Assembly: GCF_009720835.1 (NCBI RefSeq)
Contig: NZ_WNKZ01000013.1
Span: 1 to 64,000 of the forward strand
Source of the DNA: Pseudoduganella buxea
GTDB lineage: Bacteria; Pseudomonadota; Gammaproteobacteria; Burkholderiales; Burkholderiaceae_D
Length of the DNA stretch: 64,000 bases
Direction of reading: 5' to 3'
Shown: piece after piece, positions 18,232-27,558 of the stretch
Numbering within the stretch: position 1 is the stretch's first letter
Layout of the letters: each line of letters begins with the position of its first letter
The notes under the pieces: model-generated
What the model saw: only the letters and a program-made list of their open reading frames with translations
Told to the model about the DNA's origin: nothing
Databases searched by the model: none
Translations under genes and position numbers: made by a program

Positions 18232-19722
18232 ATGAAAACCAATTTCTCTGCTGGTAGCAAAACCTTGTCGGCGCTGATGGTCAGCGCGGGTATCCTGTTC
18301 GCTCCCGCCGTGCTGGGCCTGGCACCCGTGCAGGCCGCGGCCCCGTCCGTGGCAGGCCTGCCCGACTTCAGCGACATGGTCGACAAGGTCGGCCCCGCCG
18401 TCGTCAATATCCGCACCACCGAACGCCTCCGGATGCGCGACGACGGCATGCCGGACCAGGACGAGATGCAGGAATTCTTCCGCCGCTTCTTCGGCGGCCA
18501 GATGCCGACCCCGCGCGGCGAGCAGCGCGTGCCCCGGGGCAACCGTCGTGCCGTGCCGCAGGAGCAGGAAGTGCAGCGGGGCGTCGGTTCGGGCTTCATC
18601 ACGTCGGCCGACGGCTACGTGCTGACCAATGCCCACGTCGTGGCCGGTGCCGACGAGGTGTACGTCACCTTGACCGACAAGCGCGAATTCAAGGCCAAGG
18701 TACTGGGTTCGGACGTCAGCACCGACGTGGCCCTGCTGAAGATCGACGGCACCAAGCTGCCGGCCCTGGCGATGGGCGACCCGTCGAAGATCCGCGTGGG
18801 CGAGTGGGTGATCGCCATCGGTTCGCCGTTCAACCTGGAAAACACCGTCACGGCCGGCATCATTTCCGCCAAGTCGCGCGACACGGGCGAGTACCTGCCC
18901 CTGATCCAGAGCGACGTGGCCGTCAACCCGGGCAACTCGGGCGGCCCCCTGATCAATATGCGCGGCGAAGTCATCGGCATCAACTCGCAGATCGCCACCT
19001 TGTCCGGCGGCTACAACGGCATTTCCTTTGCCGTGCCGATCGACGAGGCCATGCGCGTGGCCGACCAGCTGAAGAAAACCGGCAAGGTCACGCGGGGCCG
19101 CATCGGCGTGTCCGTCGGTGAAGTCAGCCGCGAAGTGGCCGAATCGCTGGGCCTGAAGGGTGCTCGAGGCGCCGAAGTGTCGCAGGTGGAGCCGGGCGGT
19201 CCGGCCGCCAAGGCAGGCCTGAAGCCGGGCGACATCATCGTCAAGTTCAACGGCACGGAGATCAACAAGTCGTCCGACCTGCCGCGCCTGGTGGGCAACA
19301 CGACGCCGAACAGCAAGGCAACCATCACCGTCTGGCGCACGGGTTCGATGGTCGACCTGCCCGTCACCGTCGTCGAGCGCGAATCGGACCAGCCGACCGT
19401 GGCCGGCAGGGGTGGACCGAGCAAGCCGAAGGCCGAAGGGGCCGCCAACGCGCTGGGCTTCAGGGTCAGCGACCTGAGCGCTGCCGAGAAGAAGGAGCTG
19501 GGCGTGGCCGGCGGCGTCAAGGTCGAGGCCACCGAAGGCGTGGCGGCCGGCGCGGGCCTGCGCCAGGGCGACATCCTGCTGCAGCTGAACAATGCGGCCA
19601 TCGTCGACGCCAAGCAGTTTGCCGCGCTGGTGGCCAAGCTCGATCCGAAGAAGCCGTCGGTCGTGCTGGTGCGCCGTGGCGATACGTCGCAGTTCGTCTC
19701 GCTTCGGCCGACGGCACGCTGA
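18232..19722 (+). CDS. degP: Periplasmic serine endoprotease DegP/MucD (Do family)
   Basis: 496 residues: signal peptide (about 1-36, cut near VQAAA), a trypsin-like protease domain with catalytic His135 (LTNAHVV), Asp165 (STDVALLKI) and Ser236 (NPGNSGGPL), then two PDZ domains (around 270-360 and 405-490). The LoopA-like insert before the protease core is rich in Arg/Gln. The enzyme degrades and refolds misfolded envelope proteins. Following rpoE-rseA, it is a typical sigma-E target. A strong terminator follows. Confidence 0.96.
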   Translation: MKTNFSAGSKTLSALMVSAGILFAPAVLGLAPVQAAAPSVAGLPDFSDMVDKVGPAVVNIRTTERLRMRDDGMPDQDEMQEFFRRFFGGQMPTPRGEQRVPRGNRRAVPQEQEVQRGVGSGFITSADGYVLTNAHVVAGADEVYVTLTDKREFKAKVLGSDVSTDVALLKIDGTKLPALAMGDPSKIRVGEWVIAIGSPFNLENTVTAGIISAKSRDTGEYLPLIQSDVAVNPGNSGGPLINMRGEVIGINSQIATLSGGYNGISFAVPIDEAMRVADQLKKTGKVTRGRIGVSVGEVSREVAESLGLKGARGAEVSQVEPGGPAAKAGLKPGDIIVKFNGTEINKSSDLPRLVGNTTPNSKATITVWRTGSMVDLPVTVVERESDQPTVAGRGGPSKPKAEGAANALGFRVSDLSAAEKKELGVAGGVKVEATEGVAAGAGLRQGDILLQLNNAAIVDAKQFAALVAKLDPKKPSVVLVRRGDTSQFVSLRPTAR

Positions 19723-19739
19723 TCGCTGACCGACCACGG

Positions 19740-19770
19740 GGCGGCGGGAATGGGGCCGCCGCCTTTTTTT
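19740..19770 (+). terminator. Rho-independent terminator after degP
   Basis: An 8-bp stem GGCGGCGG/CCGCCGCC (19740-19747 and 19756-19763) is followed by seven T residues (19764-19770), 14 bp before the glutaredoxin-like gene. Confidence 0.8.
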
Positions 19771-19783
19771 CGCCCCTGCACCG

Positions 19784-20032
19784 ATGATTCCACATTTCAC
19801 CCTGTACTCCCGCAGCTACTGCCACTTGTGCCAGGACATGCTGGACGCCCTGAATGCGCTGCGCACGCCCGAGCTGCCGTTTACCGTCGACGTCATCGAC
19901 GTCGATGCCGATCCGGCCCTGGTGGCCCGCTTTGACGAGCTGGTCCCGGTGCTGTTCGCCGACCTTGCGCAGCCCGAGCTGTGCCATTACTTCCTCGACG
20001 AGGCGCGTGTGCGCGCCGTGCTGGCCGGCTGA
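19784..20032 (+). CDS. Glutaredoxin-like family protein
   Basis: 82 residues with a thioredoxin-fold start FTLYSRSYCHLCQDML containing a CxxC (CHLC) redox pair. The family (DUF836, glutaredoxin 2-like) is small and is found next to lepA in many betaproteobacteria. The usual cis-Pro region is represented by LVPVLF. It is probably a cytoplasmic thiol oxidoreductase; the partner is unknown. Confidence 0.85.
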   Translation: MIPHFTLYSRSYCHLCQDMLDALNALRTPELPFTVDVIDVDADPALVARFDELVPVLFADLAQPELCHYFLDEARVRAVLAG

Positions 20033-20100
20033 TCCTTTACAGATTTGCATGTTTTCCCCCGTGTGCCGTCAGAATTCGGGCTTTCCCCTCTGAAATCCGG

Positions 20101-20260
20101 TAAAATGCCGGGGGTTCTCCTAGCTTTCGTTTCCCGGGCGGGTCGCCCGGACCGGCTTGCGCGATGTGTCCGTACAGCGGAAGGCGCGTGCCGCCGTGCC
20201 CGCACAGGTGTTCGAGGTTCTTCAAAGCGCTCGCCAGGGCTCCCGCCCAGAGCGCTTTTT
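20101..20260 (+). ncRNA. Possible small RNA or lepA leader ending in a terminator
   Basis: The 260-bp gap before lepA begins with a -10-like TAAAAT (20101-20106). It then contains a strong hairpin CCGGGC-GGGTC-GCCCGG and ends in a terminator-like structure: AAAGCGCT/AGCGCTTT (20224-20231 and 20251-20258) with five T residues, 33 bp before the lepA ATG. A transcript of about 150 nt would be expected. It lacks the conserved SRP-RNA core and I do not recognise it as 6S or tmRNA. Attenuation of lepA is an equally good reading. Confidence 0.35.
20224..20260 (+). terminator. Terminator or attenuator just upstream of lepA
   Basis: An 8-bp perfect outer stem, an inner GGGC/GCCC pairing and a TTTTT tail, located 33 bp before the lepA start. 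Confidence 0.6.
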
Positions 20261-20292
20261 GTATTGCTGTCGTCTGATACGTTTTTAATTTA

Positions 20293-22086
20293 ATGAACAA
20301 CATTCGCAATTTTTCCATCATCGCCCACATCGACCACGGCAAGTCCACCCTGGCTGACCGCATCATCCAGCTGTGCGGCGGCCTGTCCGACCGCGAGATG
20401 GAATCGCAAGTGCTCGATTCGATGGACCTGGAACGCGAGCGCGGCATCACGATCAAGGCCCAGACGGCGGCGCTGAAATACAAGGCGCGCGACGGCCAGG
20501 TCTACAACCTGAACCTGATCGACACCCCAGGCCACGTCGACTTCTCGTACGAAGTGAGCCGCTCGCTGTCGGCCTGCGAAGGCGCGCTGCTGGTGGTCGA
20601 CGCGTCGCAGGGCGTGGAAGCGCAGACGGTGGCGAACTGCTACACGGCGCTGGACCTGGGCGTCGAAGTGGTGCCCGTGCTGAACAAGATCGACCTGCCC
20701 AACGCCGACCCGCCCAATGCCATCGCCGAGATCGAGGACGTGATCGGCATCGAGGCCGGCGACGCCGTGCACTGCTCGGCCAAGACGGGCTTCGGCGTGG
20801 AAGACGTGCTCGAATCGATCATCGCCAAGGTGCCGGCGCCGAAAGGCGATCCGGACGCACCGTTGCAGGCCCTGATCATCGACTCCTGGTATGACGCCTA
20901 CGTGGGCGTCGTCATGCTGGTGCGGGTTGTCAACGGCACCATGAAGCCGAAGGAAAAGATCCGCCTGATGGCGACCGACTCCGTGCAGCTGGTCGAGGAC
21001 ATCGGCATCTTCTCGCCGCGCTCCGTTTCGCTGCCGCAGCTGTCGGCCGGCCAGGTGGGTTTCGTCATCGCCGGCATCAAGGAGCTGAAGGTAGCCCGCG
21101 TGGGCGACACGATCACGTCGGCCACCAAGCCGGCCGAAGCGCCGCTGCCGGGCTTCAAGGAAGTGCAGCCGCAGGTGTTCGCCGGCCTGTTCCCCGTCGA
21201 GGCCAACCAGTACGACGCGCTGCGCGACTCGCTGGAGAAACTGAAACTGAACGACGCCGCCCTGATGTACGAGCCGGAAGTGTCGCAGGCGCTGGGCTTC
21301 GGCTTCCGCTGCGGCTTCCTGGGCCTGCTGCACATGGAAATCGTGCAGGAGCGCCTGGAACGCGAGTTCGACATGGACCTGATCACGACGGCACCGACCG
21401 TCGTGTACGAAGTCGAACGCCGCGACGGCACCATCATGAACGTCGACAATCCGTCGCGCATGCCGGACCCGTCGCACATCACGGAAGTGCGGGAACCGAT
21501 CGTCACGGTCAACCTGTATATGCCGCAGGAATATGTCGGCTCCGTCATCACCCTGTGCATCGCCAAGCGCGGCCTGCAGCTGGACATGGCCTACCACGGC
21601 CGCCAGGTCAAGCTGGTGTATGAGATGCCGATGGCCGAGATCGTGCTGGACTTCTTCGACAAGCTGAAATCGACCTCGCGCGGCTACGCCTCGATGGACT
21701 ATGAGTTCAAGGAATACCGCGCCGCCGACGTCGTCAAGGTCGACATGCTGATCAACAGCGAGAAGGTCGACGCGCTGGCCATCATCGTGCACCGCTCGAA
21801 CGCGCCGTACCGCGGCCGCGCCGTGGCGGCCAAGATGCGCGAACTGATCCCGCGCCAGATGTTCGACGTGGCCATCCAGGCCGCCATCGGCTCGAACATC
21901 ATCTCGCGCGAGAACGTCAAGGCGCTGCGCAAGAACGTGCTGGCCAAGTGCTACGGCGGCGACATCTCCCGCAAGAAGAAACTGCTGGAGAAGCAGAAGG
22001 CCGGTAAGAAGCGCATGAAGCAGGTGGGTTCCGTCGAGATCCCGCAAGAGGCATTCCTGGCAATTCTTCAAGTGGAAGAGAAATGA
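20293..22086 (+). CDS. lepA: Elongation factor 4 (LepA), ribosomal back-translocase GTPase
   Basis: 597 residues, the usual LepA length. It has the GTPase motifs AHIDHGKST (G1), [10 protein letters not shown] (G2), DTPGHVDF (G3) and NKIDLP (G4). The LepA-specific C-terminal domain is present, with [22 protein letters not shown]4 binds stalled ribosomes and influences translocation and 30S biogenesis. lepB overlaps its stop by 4 bp (ATGA), so the two are translationally coupled. Confidence 0.98.
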   Translation: MNNIRNFSIIAHIDHGKSTLADRIIQLCGGLSDREMESQVLDSMDLERERGITIKAQTAALKYKARDGQVYNLNLIDTPGHVDFSYEVSRSLSACEGALLVVDASQGVEAQTVANCYTALDLGVEVVPVLNKIDLPNADPPNAIAEIEDVIGIEAGDAVHCSAKTGFGVEDVLESIIAKVPAPKGDPDAPLQALIIDSWYDAYVGVVMLVRVVNGTMKPKEKIRLMATDSVQLVEDIGIFSPRSVSLPQLSAGQVGFVIAGIKELKVARVGDTITSATKPAEAPLPGFKEVQPQVFAGLFPVEANQYDALRDSLEKLKLNDAALMYEPEVSQALGFGFRCGFLGLLHMEIVQERLEREFDMDLITTAPTVVYEVERRDGTIMNVDNPSRMPDPSHITEVREPIVTVNLYMPQEYVGSVITLCIAKRGLQLDMAYHGRQVKLVYEMPMAEIVLDFFDKLKSTSRGYASMDYEFKEYRAADVVKVDMLINSEKVDALAIIVHRSNAPYRGRAVAAKMRELIPRQMFDVAIQAAIGSNIISRENVKALRKNVLAKCYGGDISRKKKLLEKQKAGKKRMKQVGSVEIPQEAFLAILQVEEK

Positions 22087-23003
22087 CACTGCAAAGCATC
22101 CTGGGCAATTTCGCGCTGATCCTGTTCGTCCTGATGGTCGTGACGGGGATCATCTGGGTCCTGGACTTGGTCGTGCTGTCGAAACAGCGCCGCGCCGCCG
22201 CCGACAAGGCGCTGGCCGACTACGATGCCCGCACGGCCAAGCTGACGGCCGACGGCATCAAGCTCGACAGCAACACGGCCAGCCGTTCGCAGATCGAGGC
22301 GGCCTTGCTGCGCCAGCCGACGTGGATCGAGTATTCGGGCAGCTTCTTCCCCGTCATCGCGCTGGTGTTCTGCCTGCGCTCGTTCCTGTACGAGCCGTTC
22401 AAGATCCCGTCGTCGTCGATGGTGCCGACCCTGCTGGTGGGCGACCTGATCCTCGTGAACAAGTTCACCTACGGCATTCGCCTGCCCATCATCAACCAGA
22501 AGATCGTCCAGCTGAACGATCCCCAGCGGGGCGACGTGATGGTGTTCAAGTATCCGATGGACATGAGCCAGGACTACATCAAGCGCGTCGTCGGCGTGCC
22601 TGGTGATAAGATCACCTACGAGAACAAGAAACTGACCGTCAACGGCAAGCCCATCAGTTATGCCGCGCAGGACGATTACCTGGACGACGAAAGCCTCGTC
22701 TACAAGAAGCAGTTCAAGGAAAACCTGTCCGGCGTCGAGCACCGCATCCTGAACGACGACCGGGCACCGACCTTGAACTACGGCGACGTGCGCGACTTCC
22801 CGAACAAGGAAGCGTGCACCTACAGCTCGGAAGGCTTCACGTGTGTCGTGCCAGCTGGCAACTACTTCATGATGGGCGACAACCGCGACAACAGCGCGGA
22901 CAGCCGCTACTGGGGTTTTGTGCCTGACAAGAATATCGTTGGCAAGGCCGTCGCCGTGTGGATGAACCTGTCCAACCCGCGCCGGATCGGCGCCATCCAC
23001 TAA
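22083..23003 (+). CDS. lepB: Signal peptidase I
   Basis: A 306-residue inner-membrane protease that removes signal peptides. It has two N-terminal membrane segments (about 8-32 and 86-102), catalytic Ser112 in [13 protein letters not shown], and the general-base Lys in [14 protein letters not shown]. Box [17 protein letters not shown] is complete. The N-terminal loop between the membrane segments is long (about 50 residues), as in other betaproteobacteria. Confidence 0.97.
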   Translation: MTLQSILGNFALILFVLMVVTGIIWVLDLVVLSKQRRAAADKALADYDARTAKLTADGIKLDSNTASRSQIEAALLRQPTWIEYSGSFFPVIALVFCLRSFLYEPFKIPSSSMVPTLLVGDLILVNKFTYGIRLPIINQKIVQLNDPQRGDVMVFKYPMDMSQDYIKRVVGVPGDKITYENKKLTVNGKPISYAAQDDYLDDESLVYKKQFKENLSGVEHRILNDDRAPTLNYGDVRDFPNKEACTYSSEGFTCVVPAGNYFMMGDNRDNSADSRYWGFVPDKNIVGKAVAVWMNLSNPRRIGAIH

Positions 23004-23012
23004 GGAGCGGCA

Positions 23013-23423
23013 ATGCAAGGGTCAATCCGGAACCGGGCCGGCGCACAGCGCGGCATCTCCCTGGTGGGCCTGATCGTCGTGCTGGCCGTGCTCGGTGTGC
23101 TGGGCTTGCTGGCCATGCAGGTCGCGCCCACCTATGTGGAGTACCGCGCCATCAAGGGCGCCATTGCCAAGGCCAAGACGGCCGGCACGACACCGCAGGA
23201 AATCCGCGCCTCGTTCGACCGCAGCGCCGAGGCCAACTATATTTCCTCGATCACGGGCCGCGATCTGTCGGTCGAGCGCGTCGATGGCGAGATGGAAGTG
23301 TCGTTCGCCTACGACCGCAAGATCCACCTGGTGGGCCCGGCCAGCCTGCTGCTCGAATACAGCGGCTCGACCGCGAGGAACGGACCCGCCCCCGCAGTGG
23401 CGGGCGCCGACAAGGCGCAATGA
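23013..23423 (+). CDS. DUF4845 domain membrane protein
   Basis: 136 residues: a single N-terminal membrane helix ([20 protein letters not shown]), reminiscent of a type IV pilin-like anchor, followed by a soluble domain with [15 protein letters not shown] and [12 protein letters not shown]. This DUF4845 protein lies between lepB and rnc in most betaproteobacteria. Its function is unknown. The stop overlaps the proposed rnc start (ATGA). Confidence 0.85.
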   Translation: MQGSIRNRAGAQRGISLVGLIVVLAVLGVLGLLAMQVAPTYVEYRAIKGAIAKAKTAGTTPQEIRASFDRSAEANYISSITGRDLSVERVDGEMEVSFAYDRKIHLVGPASLLLEYSGSTARNGPAPAVAGADKAQ

Positions 23424-24229
23424 CAGGAACCCGATCATCGATGAATTTACAGTTATTGCAAACACGGCTAGGCCACACGTTCCAGGATGCTGGCTTGCTG
23501 CAGCAGGCCCTGACACATCGCAGCCACAGCAGTTTGCATAACGAACGCCTGGAGTTCCTGGGCGACTCGATCCTGAACTGCGTCGTGGCCGCCATCCTGT
23601 ACGAACGCTACAACGCCATCGACGAGGGCGACCTGTCGCGCCTGCGCGCCAACCTCGTCAAGCAGCAGTCCCTGTTCGAAATCGCCCAGAAGCTGGAGCT
23701 GTCGCAGTTCCTGCGCCTGGGCGAGGGCGAACTGAAGTCGGGCGGCTTCCGCCGCCCGTCGATCCTGGCCGATACGCTCGAAGCCCTGCTGGGCGCCGTC
23801 TTCCTCGATGCCGGCTTCGATGCGGCCGCCCGGACCATCCGCGCCTTCTACATCCCCATCCTCGATTCCGTGGACCCGCGTACCCTGGGCAAGGATGCCA
23901 AGACCCTGCTGCAGGAATTCCTGCAAAGCAAGAAGATCTCGCTGCCGCTGTACAACGTCGTCGCCACCCACGGCGCCGCGCACAGCCAGGAATTCGAGAT
24001 CGAATGCCTGGTGCCGAAACTGGGCATCCAGGTCTACGGCCGGGGCGGCAGCCGCCGTGCCGGCGAACAGGCGGCGGCCAAGCTGGCGCTGGAAGTGGCC
24101 GAAACGGCCATGCAACGAGCGCCCGCCGCCGCCCGCAAGAGCAAGCCCCGCGCCGCCCAGCTGAAGCTGGCGGGCATCGCCACGGTCCAGAACGACCCCC
24201 CGGCGGAAACAAAGCTCGCCAACAAATAA
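23420..24229 (+). CDS. rnc: Ribonuclease III
   Basis: 269 residues if started at the ATG overlapping the previous stop. A second ATG at 23441 ([12 protein letters not shown]) gives the more conventional N-terminus; the first has the better-placed AAGG. RNase III cleaves double-stranded RNA during rRNA and mRNA maturation. The signature [12 protein letters not shown] and the acidic [14 protein letters not shown] are present, followed by a dsRNA-binding domain (about 155-225). The basic, low-complexity C-terminal tail is longer than in E. coli (226 residues). Confidence 0.95.
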   Translation: MTGTRSSMNLQLLQTRLGHTFQDAGLLQQALTHRSHSSLHNERLEFLGDSILNCVVAAILYERYNAIDEGDLSRLRANLVKQQSLFEIAQKLELSQFLRLGEGELKSGGFRRPSILADTLEALLGAVFLDAGFDAAARTIRAFYIPILDSVDPRTLGKDAKTLLQEFLQSKKISLPLYNVVATHGAAHSQEFEIECLVPKLGIQVYGRGGSRRAGEQAAAKLALEVAETAMQRAPAAARKSKPRAAQLKLAGIATVQNDPPAETKLANK

Positions 24230-24244
24230 ACCGAGATTCACACC

Positions 24245-25147
24245 ATGACAGACGCACCCACCACCGCGGCATTTCGCTGCGGCTATATCGCCATCGTCGG
24301 CCGCCCGAACGTGGGCAAATCGACGCTGATGAACACGCTGATCGGCGCCAAGGTCAGCATCACGTCGCGCAAGGCCCAGACGACGCGTCACCGCATCACC
24401 GGCATCCAGACCGTGCCCGACGCCCAGTTCATCTACGTCGACACGCCCGGCTTCCAGACGCGGCACGCCAATGCGCTGAACAAGACGCTGAACAAGACCG
24501 TCACCAACACGCTCGACTCGTCGGACGTGATCCTGTACCTGGTCGAGGCGGGCACCTTCGGCCCGGCCGACCAGCAGGTGGTGGACCTGCTGCCGAAAAA
24601 CGTGCCGGTGATCCTGGTGATCAACAAGTCCGACCGGGTCAAGGACAAGGCCGTGCTGCTGCCGTTCGCCCAGCAGGTGGCGGCCAAGTTCGACTTCGCC
24701 GCCGTCGTGCCCGTATCGGCCAAGCTGCGCTTCCAGCTGGACGGCCTGCAGAACGAAATCAAGCGCTTCCTGCCCGAGAACGCCCCCGTCTTCGGCGAGG
24801 ACGACATCACGGACCGCAGCGAGAAATTCCTCGCCTCCGAAATCGTCCGTGAAAAGCTGTTCCGCTTCGTCGGCGACGAACTGCCGTACACCAGCACGGT
24901 GCTGATCGAGAAATTCGAACAGGAAGGCAACCTGCGCCGCGTCTTCGCCGCCATCCTCGTCGAACGGGACGGCCACAAGGCCATGATCATCGGCAACAAG
25001 GGCGCCCGGCTGAAGGAAGTGTCCAGCCAGTCGCGCCTGGACATGGAGCGCCTGTTCGGCGGCCCGGTCTACCTGGAGATCTGGGTCAAGGTCAAATCCG
25101 GCTGGGCCGACAACGAAGCCGGCCTGCGCGCCTACGGCTACGAATAA
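24245..25147 (+). CDS. era: GTPase Era
   Basis: A 300-residue essential GTPase in 30S ribosome maturation that binds the 3' end of 16S rRNA. G motifs: [10 protein letters not shown] (G1), QTTRHRITG (G2), DTPGF (G3), NKSDRV (G4). A C-terminal KH domain contains [18 protein letters not shown]. It is in the conserved order rnc-era-recO and ends 7 bp before the first recO ATG. Confidence 0.98.
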   Translation: MTDAPTTAAFRCGYIAIVGRPNVGKSTLMNTLIGAKVSITSRKAQTTRHRITGIQTVPDAQFIYVDTPGFQTRHANALNKTLNKTVTNTLDSSDVILYLVEAGTFGPADQQVVDLLPKNVPVILVINKSDRVKDKAVLLPFAQQVAAKFDFAAVVPVSAKLRFQLDGLQNEIKRFLPENAPVFGEDDITDRSEKFLASEIVREKLFRFVGDELPYTSTVLIEKFEQEGNLRRVFAAILVERDGHKAMIIGNKGARLKEVSSQSRLDMERLFGGPVYLEIWVKVKSGWADNEAGLRAYGYE

Positions 25148-25154
25148 AGCCACG

Positions 25155-26393
25155 ATGCGGAAACGCGGCAAGACGGTTGAGGCCGTGTCCACTATTCGCA
25201 CTCTGGGGGCGGAGCAGGGGTTCCGGGAGGCATCGCTTCCCGCCTGCGCAGCGGGTGATGGCATCCAGGCCATCACCCCTGCAGACCCCGACATAGACAC
25301 GAGCTCGGCCGTTCATTCATCCAGTCCCACTGCTGTCGGGACCGTGTCCACGTCGGGGTCTGACCCCATTGTGGACACGGACCCGGCCTTGGAAGCGCAT
25401 CAGCAAGGTGTCGCCTATGCCGTAGTGGCCGAGCCCGTGTCGCGATCCGTGCCTGGAGAGGTGATGGCCGGCATGCCATCACCCGCTACGCCGGCGGAAA
25501 GCGATGCTTCCCGAAACCCCGGCTCCACCCCCGAGGTCGCCAGCACCGATGTCGCTATTGCCGAGGCCGTGTCCACCGTGGGGTCAGACCCCGACAAGGA
25601 CACGGCCTCCGCAGTAGCCACCGCCCCCACACCCATCCCACCCCCCACCCAGGTGCGCCGGCGCGCGGCGCCCCGTACCGCCGGCACGCGGGTGCAGGGC
25701 CAGCCGGCCTTCGTGCTGCACAGCTATCCGTACAAGGAAACCAGCCTCATCGTCGAATTGCTGACGCGCGACTTCGGCCGCGTGGCGCTGATCGCGAAAG
25801 GGGCCAAGCGGCCGCACTCGCAGTTGCGGGGCGTGCTGCAGACCTTCCAGCCCCTGTCGGCCAGCTGGACCGGCAAGAACGAGCTGCGCACCCTGACGGA
25901 CGCGGACTGGGTCGGCGGCATGCTGCCGCTGGAGAAGACGGCGCTGCTGTGCGGCTTCTACCTGAACGAGCTGCTGGTGAAACTGCTGGCGCGCGACGAT
26001 GCCCACCCGGTGCTGTTCGATCACTACGTCGCCACCCTGAACCAGCTGGCCCACCTGGAGCCGCCCCCCATCGTCTTGCGAAAGTTCGAAACGGCCCTAC
26101 TTAAGGAGACGGGCGTGGCCGCCGACCTGACGCGCTGCACGGCCACGCGCACGCGCGTGCTGGCCGAGGTACAGTACGTGGTGGAGCCCGAGCGCGGGCC
26201 CCGTCCCGTGCGCGAGGACGATGCGGCGCCGCGCGTGTCCGGCAAGACGCTGCTCGACATGGAGCGCGAGGACTACCAGGATGCCGCAACCCAGGCGCAA
26301 AGCAAGCAGCTGATGCGCTTCCTGCTGGCCTACCACCTGAACGGCACGCCGCTGAACACCCGCCAGATTCTTATCGACCTGATGCAACTGTAG
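25155..26393 (+). CDS. recO: DNA repair protein RecO with a repeat-built N-terminal extension
   Basis: RecO loads RecA with RecF/RecR during recombinational repair. The RecO core begins near [20 protein letters not shown] and is full length (about 230 residues, OB fold then a helical domain with [17 protein letters not shown]). From the first ATG (25155) the protein is 412 residues, with about 180 extra N-terminal residues translated from palindromic and inverted-repeat DNA. GTG codons at 25653 and 25692 would give a normal-sized RecO but lack a clear ribosome-binding site. No cysteine zinc site is evident in the core. Confidence 0.85.
   Translation: MRKRGKTVEAVSTIRTLGAEQGFREASLPACAAGDGIQAITPADPDIDTSSAVHSSSPTAVGTVSTSGSDPIVDTDPALEAHQQGVAYAVVAEPVSRSVPGEVMAGMPSPATPAESDASRNPGSTPEVASTDVAIAEAVSTVGSDPDKDTASAVATAPTPIPPPTQVRRRAAPRTAGTRVQGQPAFVLHSYPYKETSLIVELLTRDFGRVALIAKGAKRPHSQLRGVLQTFQPLSASWTGKNELRTLTDADWVGGMLPLEKTALLCGFYLNELLVKLLARDDAHPVLFDHYVATLNQLAHLEPPPIVLRKFETALLKETGVAADLTRCTATRTRVLAEVQYVVEPERGPRPVREDDAAPRVSGKTLLDMEREDYQDAATQAQSKQLMRFLLAYHLNGTPLNTRQILIDLMQL
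25215..25277 (+). repeat. 63-bp inverted repeat, copy A, in the recO leader
   Basis: This segment, from CAGGGGTTCCGGGAGGC to GGCCATCACC, matches the reverse complement of 25460-25522 at about 55 of 63 positions by eye. Confidence 0.8.
25342..25380. repeat. Palindromic element with 10-bp perfect arms in the recO leader
   Basis: CCGTGTCCAC (25342-25351) pairs perfectly with GTGGACACGG (25371-25380), with an inner near-palindrome GGGGTCTGACCCC. Confidence 0.85.
25460..25522 (-). repeat. 63-bp inverted repeat, copy B, in the recO leader
   Basis: Reverse-complement partner of 25215-25277, about 87% identical by eye. It lies in the opposite orientation, with the 25342-25380 palindrome between the two copies. 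Confidence 0.8.
25563..25609. repeat. Palindromic element with 12-bp perfect arms in the recO leader
   Basis: GAGGCCGTGTCC (25563-25574) pairs with GGACACGGCCTC (25598-25609) around a perfect GGGGTCAGACCCC core. The same 12-mer arm occurs at 25179-25190, at the beginning of the extension. Confidence 0.85.
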
Positions 26394-26404
26394 AGAACAA
26401 CAAC

Positions 26405-27163
26405 ATGAGCTACCTGCACCCCGCCTGCCCCGTCATCGACCTGGGCGTCAATATCGACCACGTCGCCACGTTGCGCAACGCGCGCGGCACGGCCTATCCC
26501 GACCCGATCCGCGCGGCCTTGCTGGCCGAGCAGGCCGGTGCCGACTGCATCACCCTGCACCTGCGCGAAGACCGCCGCCACATCAAGGATGCCGACGTGA
26601 TTGCGCTGGCGCCGCAGCTGATGACGCGCATGAACCTGGAAGCGGCCGTGACGCAGGAGATGATCGATTTCGCCTGCCGCATTCGCCCGGCCGACGTCTG
26701 CCTGGTGCCGGAAAAACGCACCGAGATCACCACGGAAGGGGGCCTCGACGTCGTGCGCTTCCACGCCGAGGTGGCGGCCGCCGTGAAGCAGCTGCAGGGC
26801 GAGGGCATTCGCGTGAGCCTGTTCATCGATGCGGACGAGGCGCAGATCGCCGCCGCCGCCGATGTCGGCGCGCCCGTCATCGAACTGCACACGGGTGCCT
26901 ACGCGGACGCCGAAGGCGAGGCCCAGCTGGCCGAGCTGGAACGCATCAAGCGGGGCGTGCGCTGGGGCGTACAGCAGGGCCTGAAGGTCAATGCGGGCCA
27001 CGGCCTGCATTACACCAACGTGCAGGCCATTGCCGCCATTCCCGATATCGCGGAGCTGAACATCGGCCACGCCATCGTCGGCCATGCCGTGTTCGTCGGC
27101 TGGGAGAATGCCGTGCGCGAGATGAAGGCCATCATGGTGTCGACCCGGCTCGGAGCGCGATGA
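26405..27163 (+). CDS. pdxJ: Pyridoxine 5'-phosphate synthase
   Basis: 252 residues. PdxJ condenses 1-deoxy-xylulose 5-phosphate with 3-amino-1-hydroxyacetone phosphate to form pyridoxine 5'-phosphate (vitamin B6). It is a TIM barrel with [43 protein letters not shown] and [11 protein letters not shown], and all blocks are intact. The stop overlaps the acpS start (ATGA), so the two are translationally coupled. Confidence 0.98.
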   Translation: MSYLHPACPVIDLGVNIDHVATLRNARGTAYPDPIRAALLAEQAGADCITLHLREDRRHIKDADVIALAPQLMTRMNLEAAVTQEMIDFACRIRPADVCLVPEKRTEITTEGGLDVVRFHAEVAAAVKQLQGEGIRVSLFIDADEAQIAAAADVGAPVIELHTGAYADAEGEAQLAELERIKRGVRWGVQQGLKVNAGHGLHYTNVQAIAAIPDIAELNIGHAIVGHAVFVGWENAVREMKAIMVSTRLGAR

Positions 27164-27558
27164 TCCACGGCGTCGGCACGGACATCTGCAAGATCCCGCG
27201 GATCGCGCAAGCCCTGGCGCGCCACGGCGAGCGCTTCGCGCAGAAGATCCTCGGGCCGCAGGAAATGGCGGTGTACCGCGCGCGCGCCGCAGGCCATCCG
27301 ACGCGGGGCGTGCGCTATGTCGCCACCCGCTTCGCCGCCAAGGAAGCGCTGTCGAAGGCCCTGGGCATCGGGCTGCGCGCGCCGATGACGTGGCCCGCCG
27401 CGCAGCTGCTGAACGCGGACAACGGCAAGCCCGAATTCGTCTGCGGGGGCGCGCTGCTGCAGTACCTGGAACAGAACCGGCTGACGGTGCAGGTCTCCGT
27501 CAGCGATGAAGAGGATTACGCGGTCGCTTTCGCGATCGTGGAGCAGGCAAGCGAATGA
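27160..27558 (+). CDS. acpS: Holo-[acyl-carrier-protein] synthase
   Basis: 132 residues. AcpS transfers 4'-phosphopantetheine from CoA to Ser37 of the ACP encoded at 14594. The family motifs are [14 protein letters not shown] (Mg-binding Asp) and [13 protein letters not shown]. It is coupled to pdxJ upstream and to uvrC downstream by 4-bp overlaps. Confidence 0.96.
   Translation: MIHGVGTDICKIPRIAQALARHGERFAQKILGPQEMAVYRARAAGHPTRGVRYVATRFAAKEALSKALGIGLRAPMTWPAAQLLNADNGKPEFVCGGALLQYLEQNRLTVQVSVSDEEDYAVAFAIVEQASE

Noticed and set aside
20101-20260. 4.5S SRP RNA or 6S RNA upstream of lepA
   Set aside because: The conserved SRP core (GGTCAGG..CGGAAGG..GCAGCC) is absent and the folding does not match 6S RNA.
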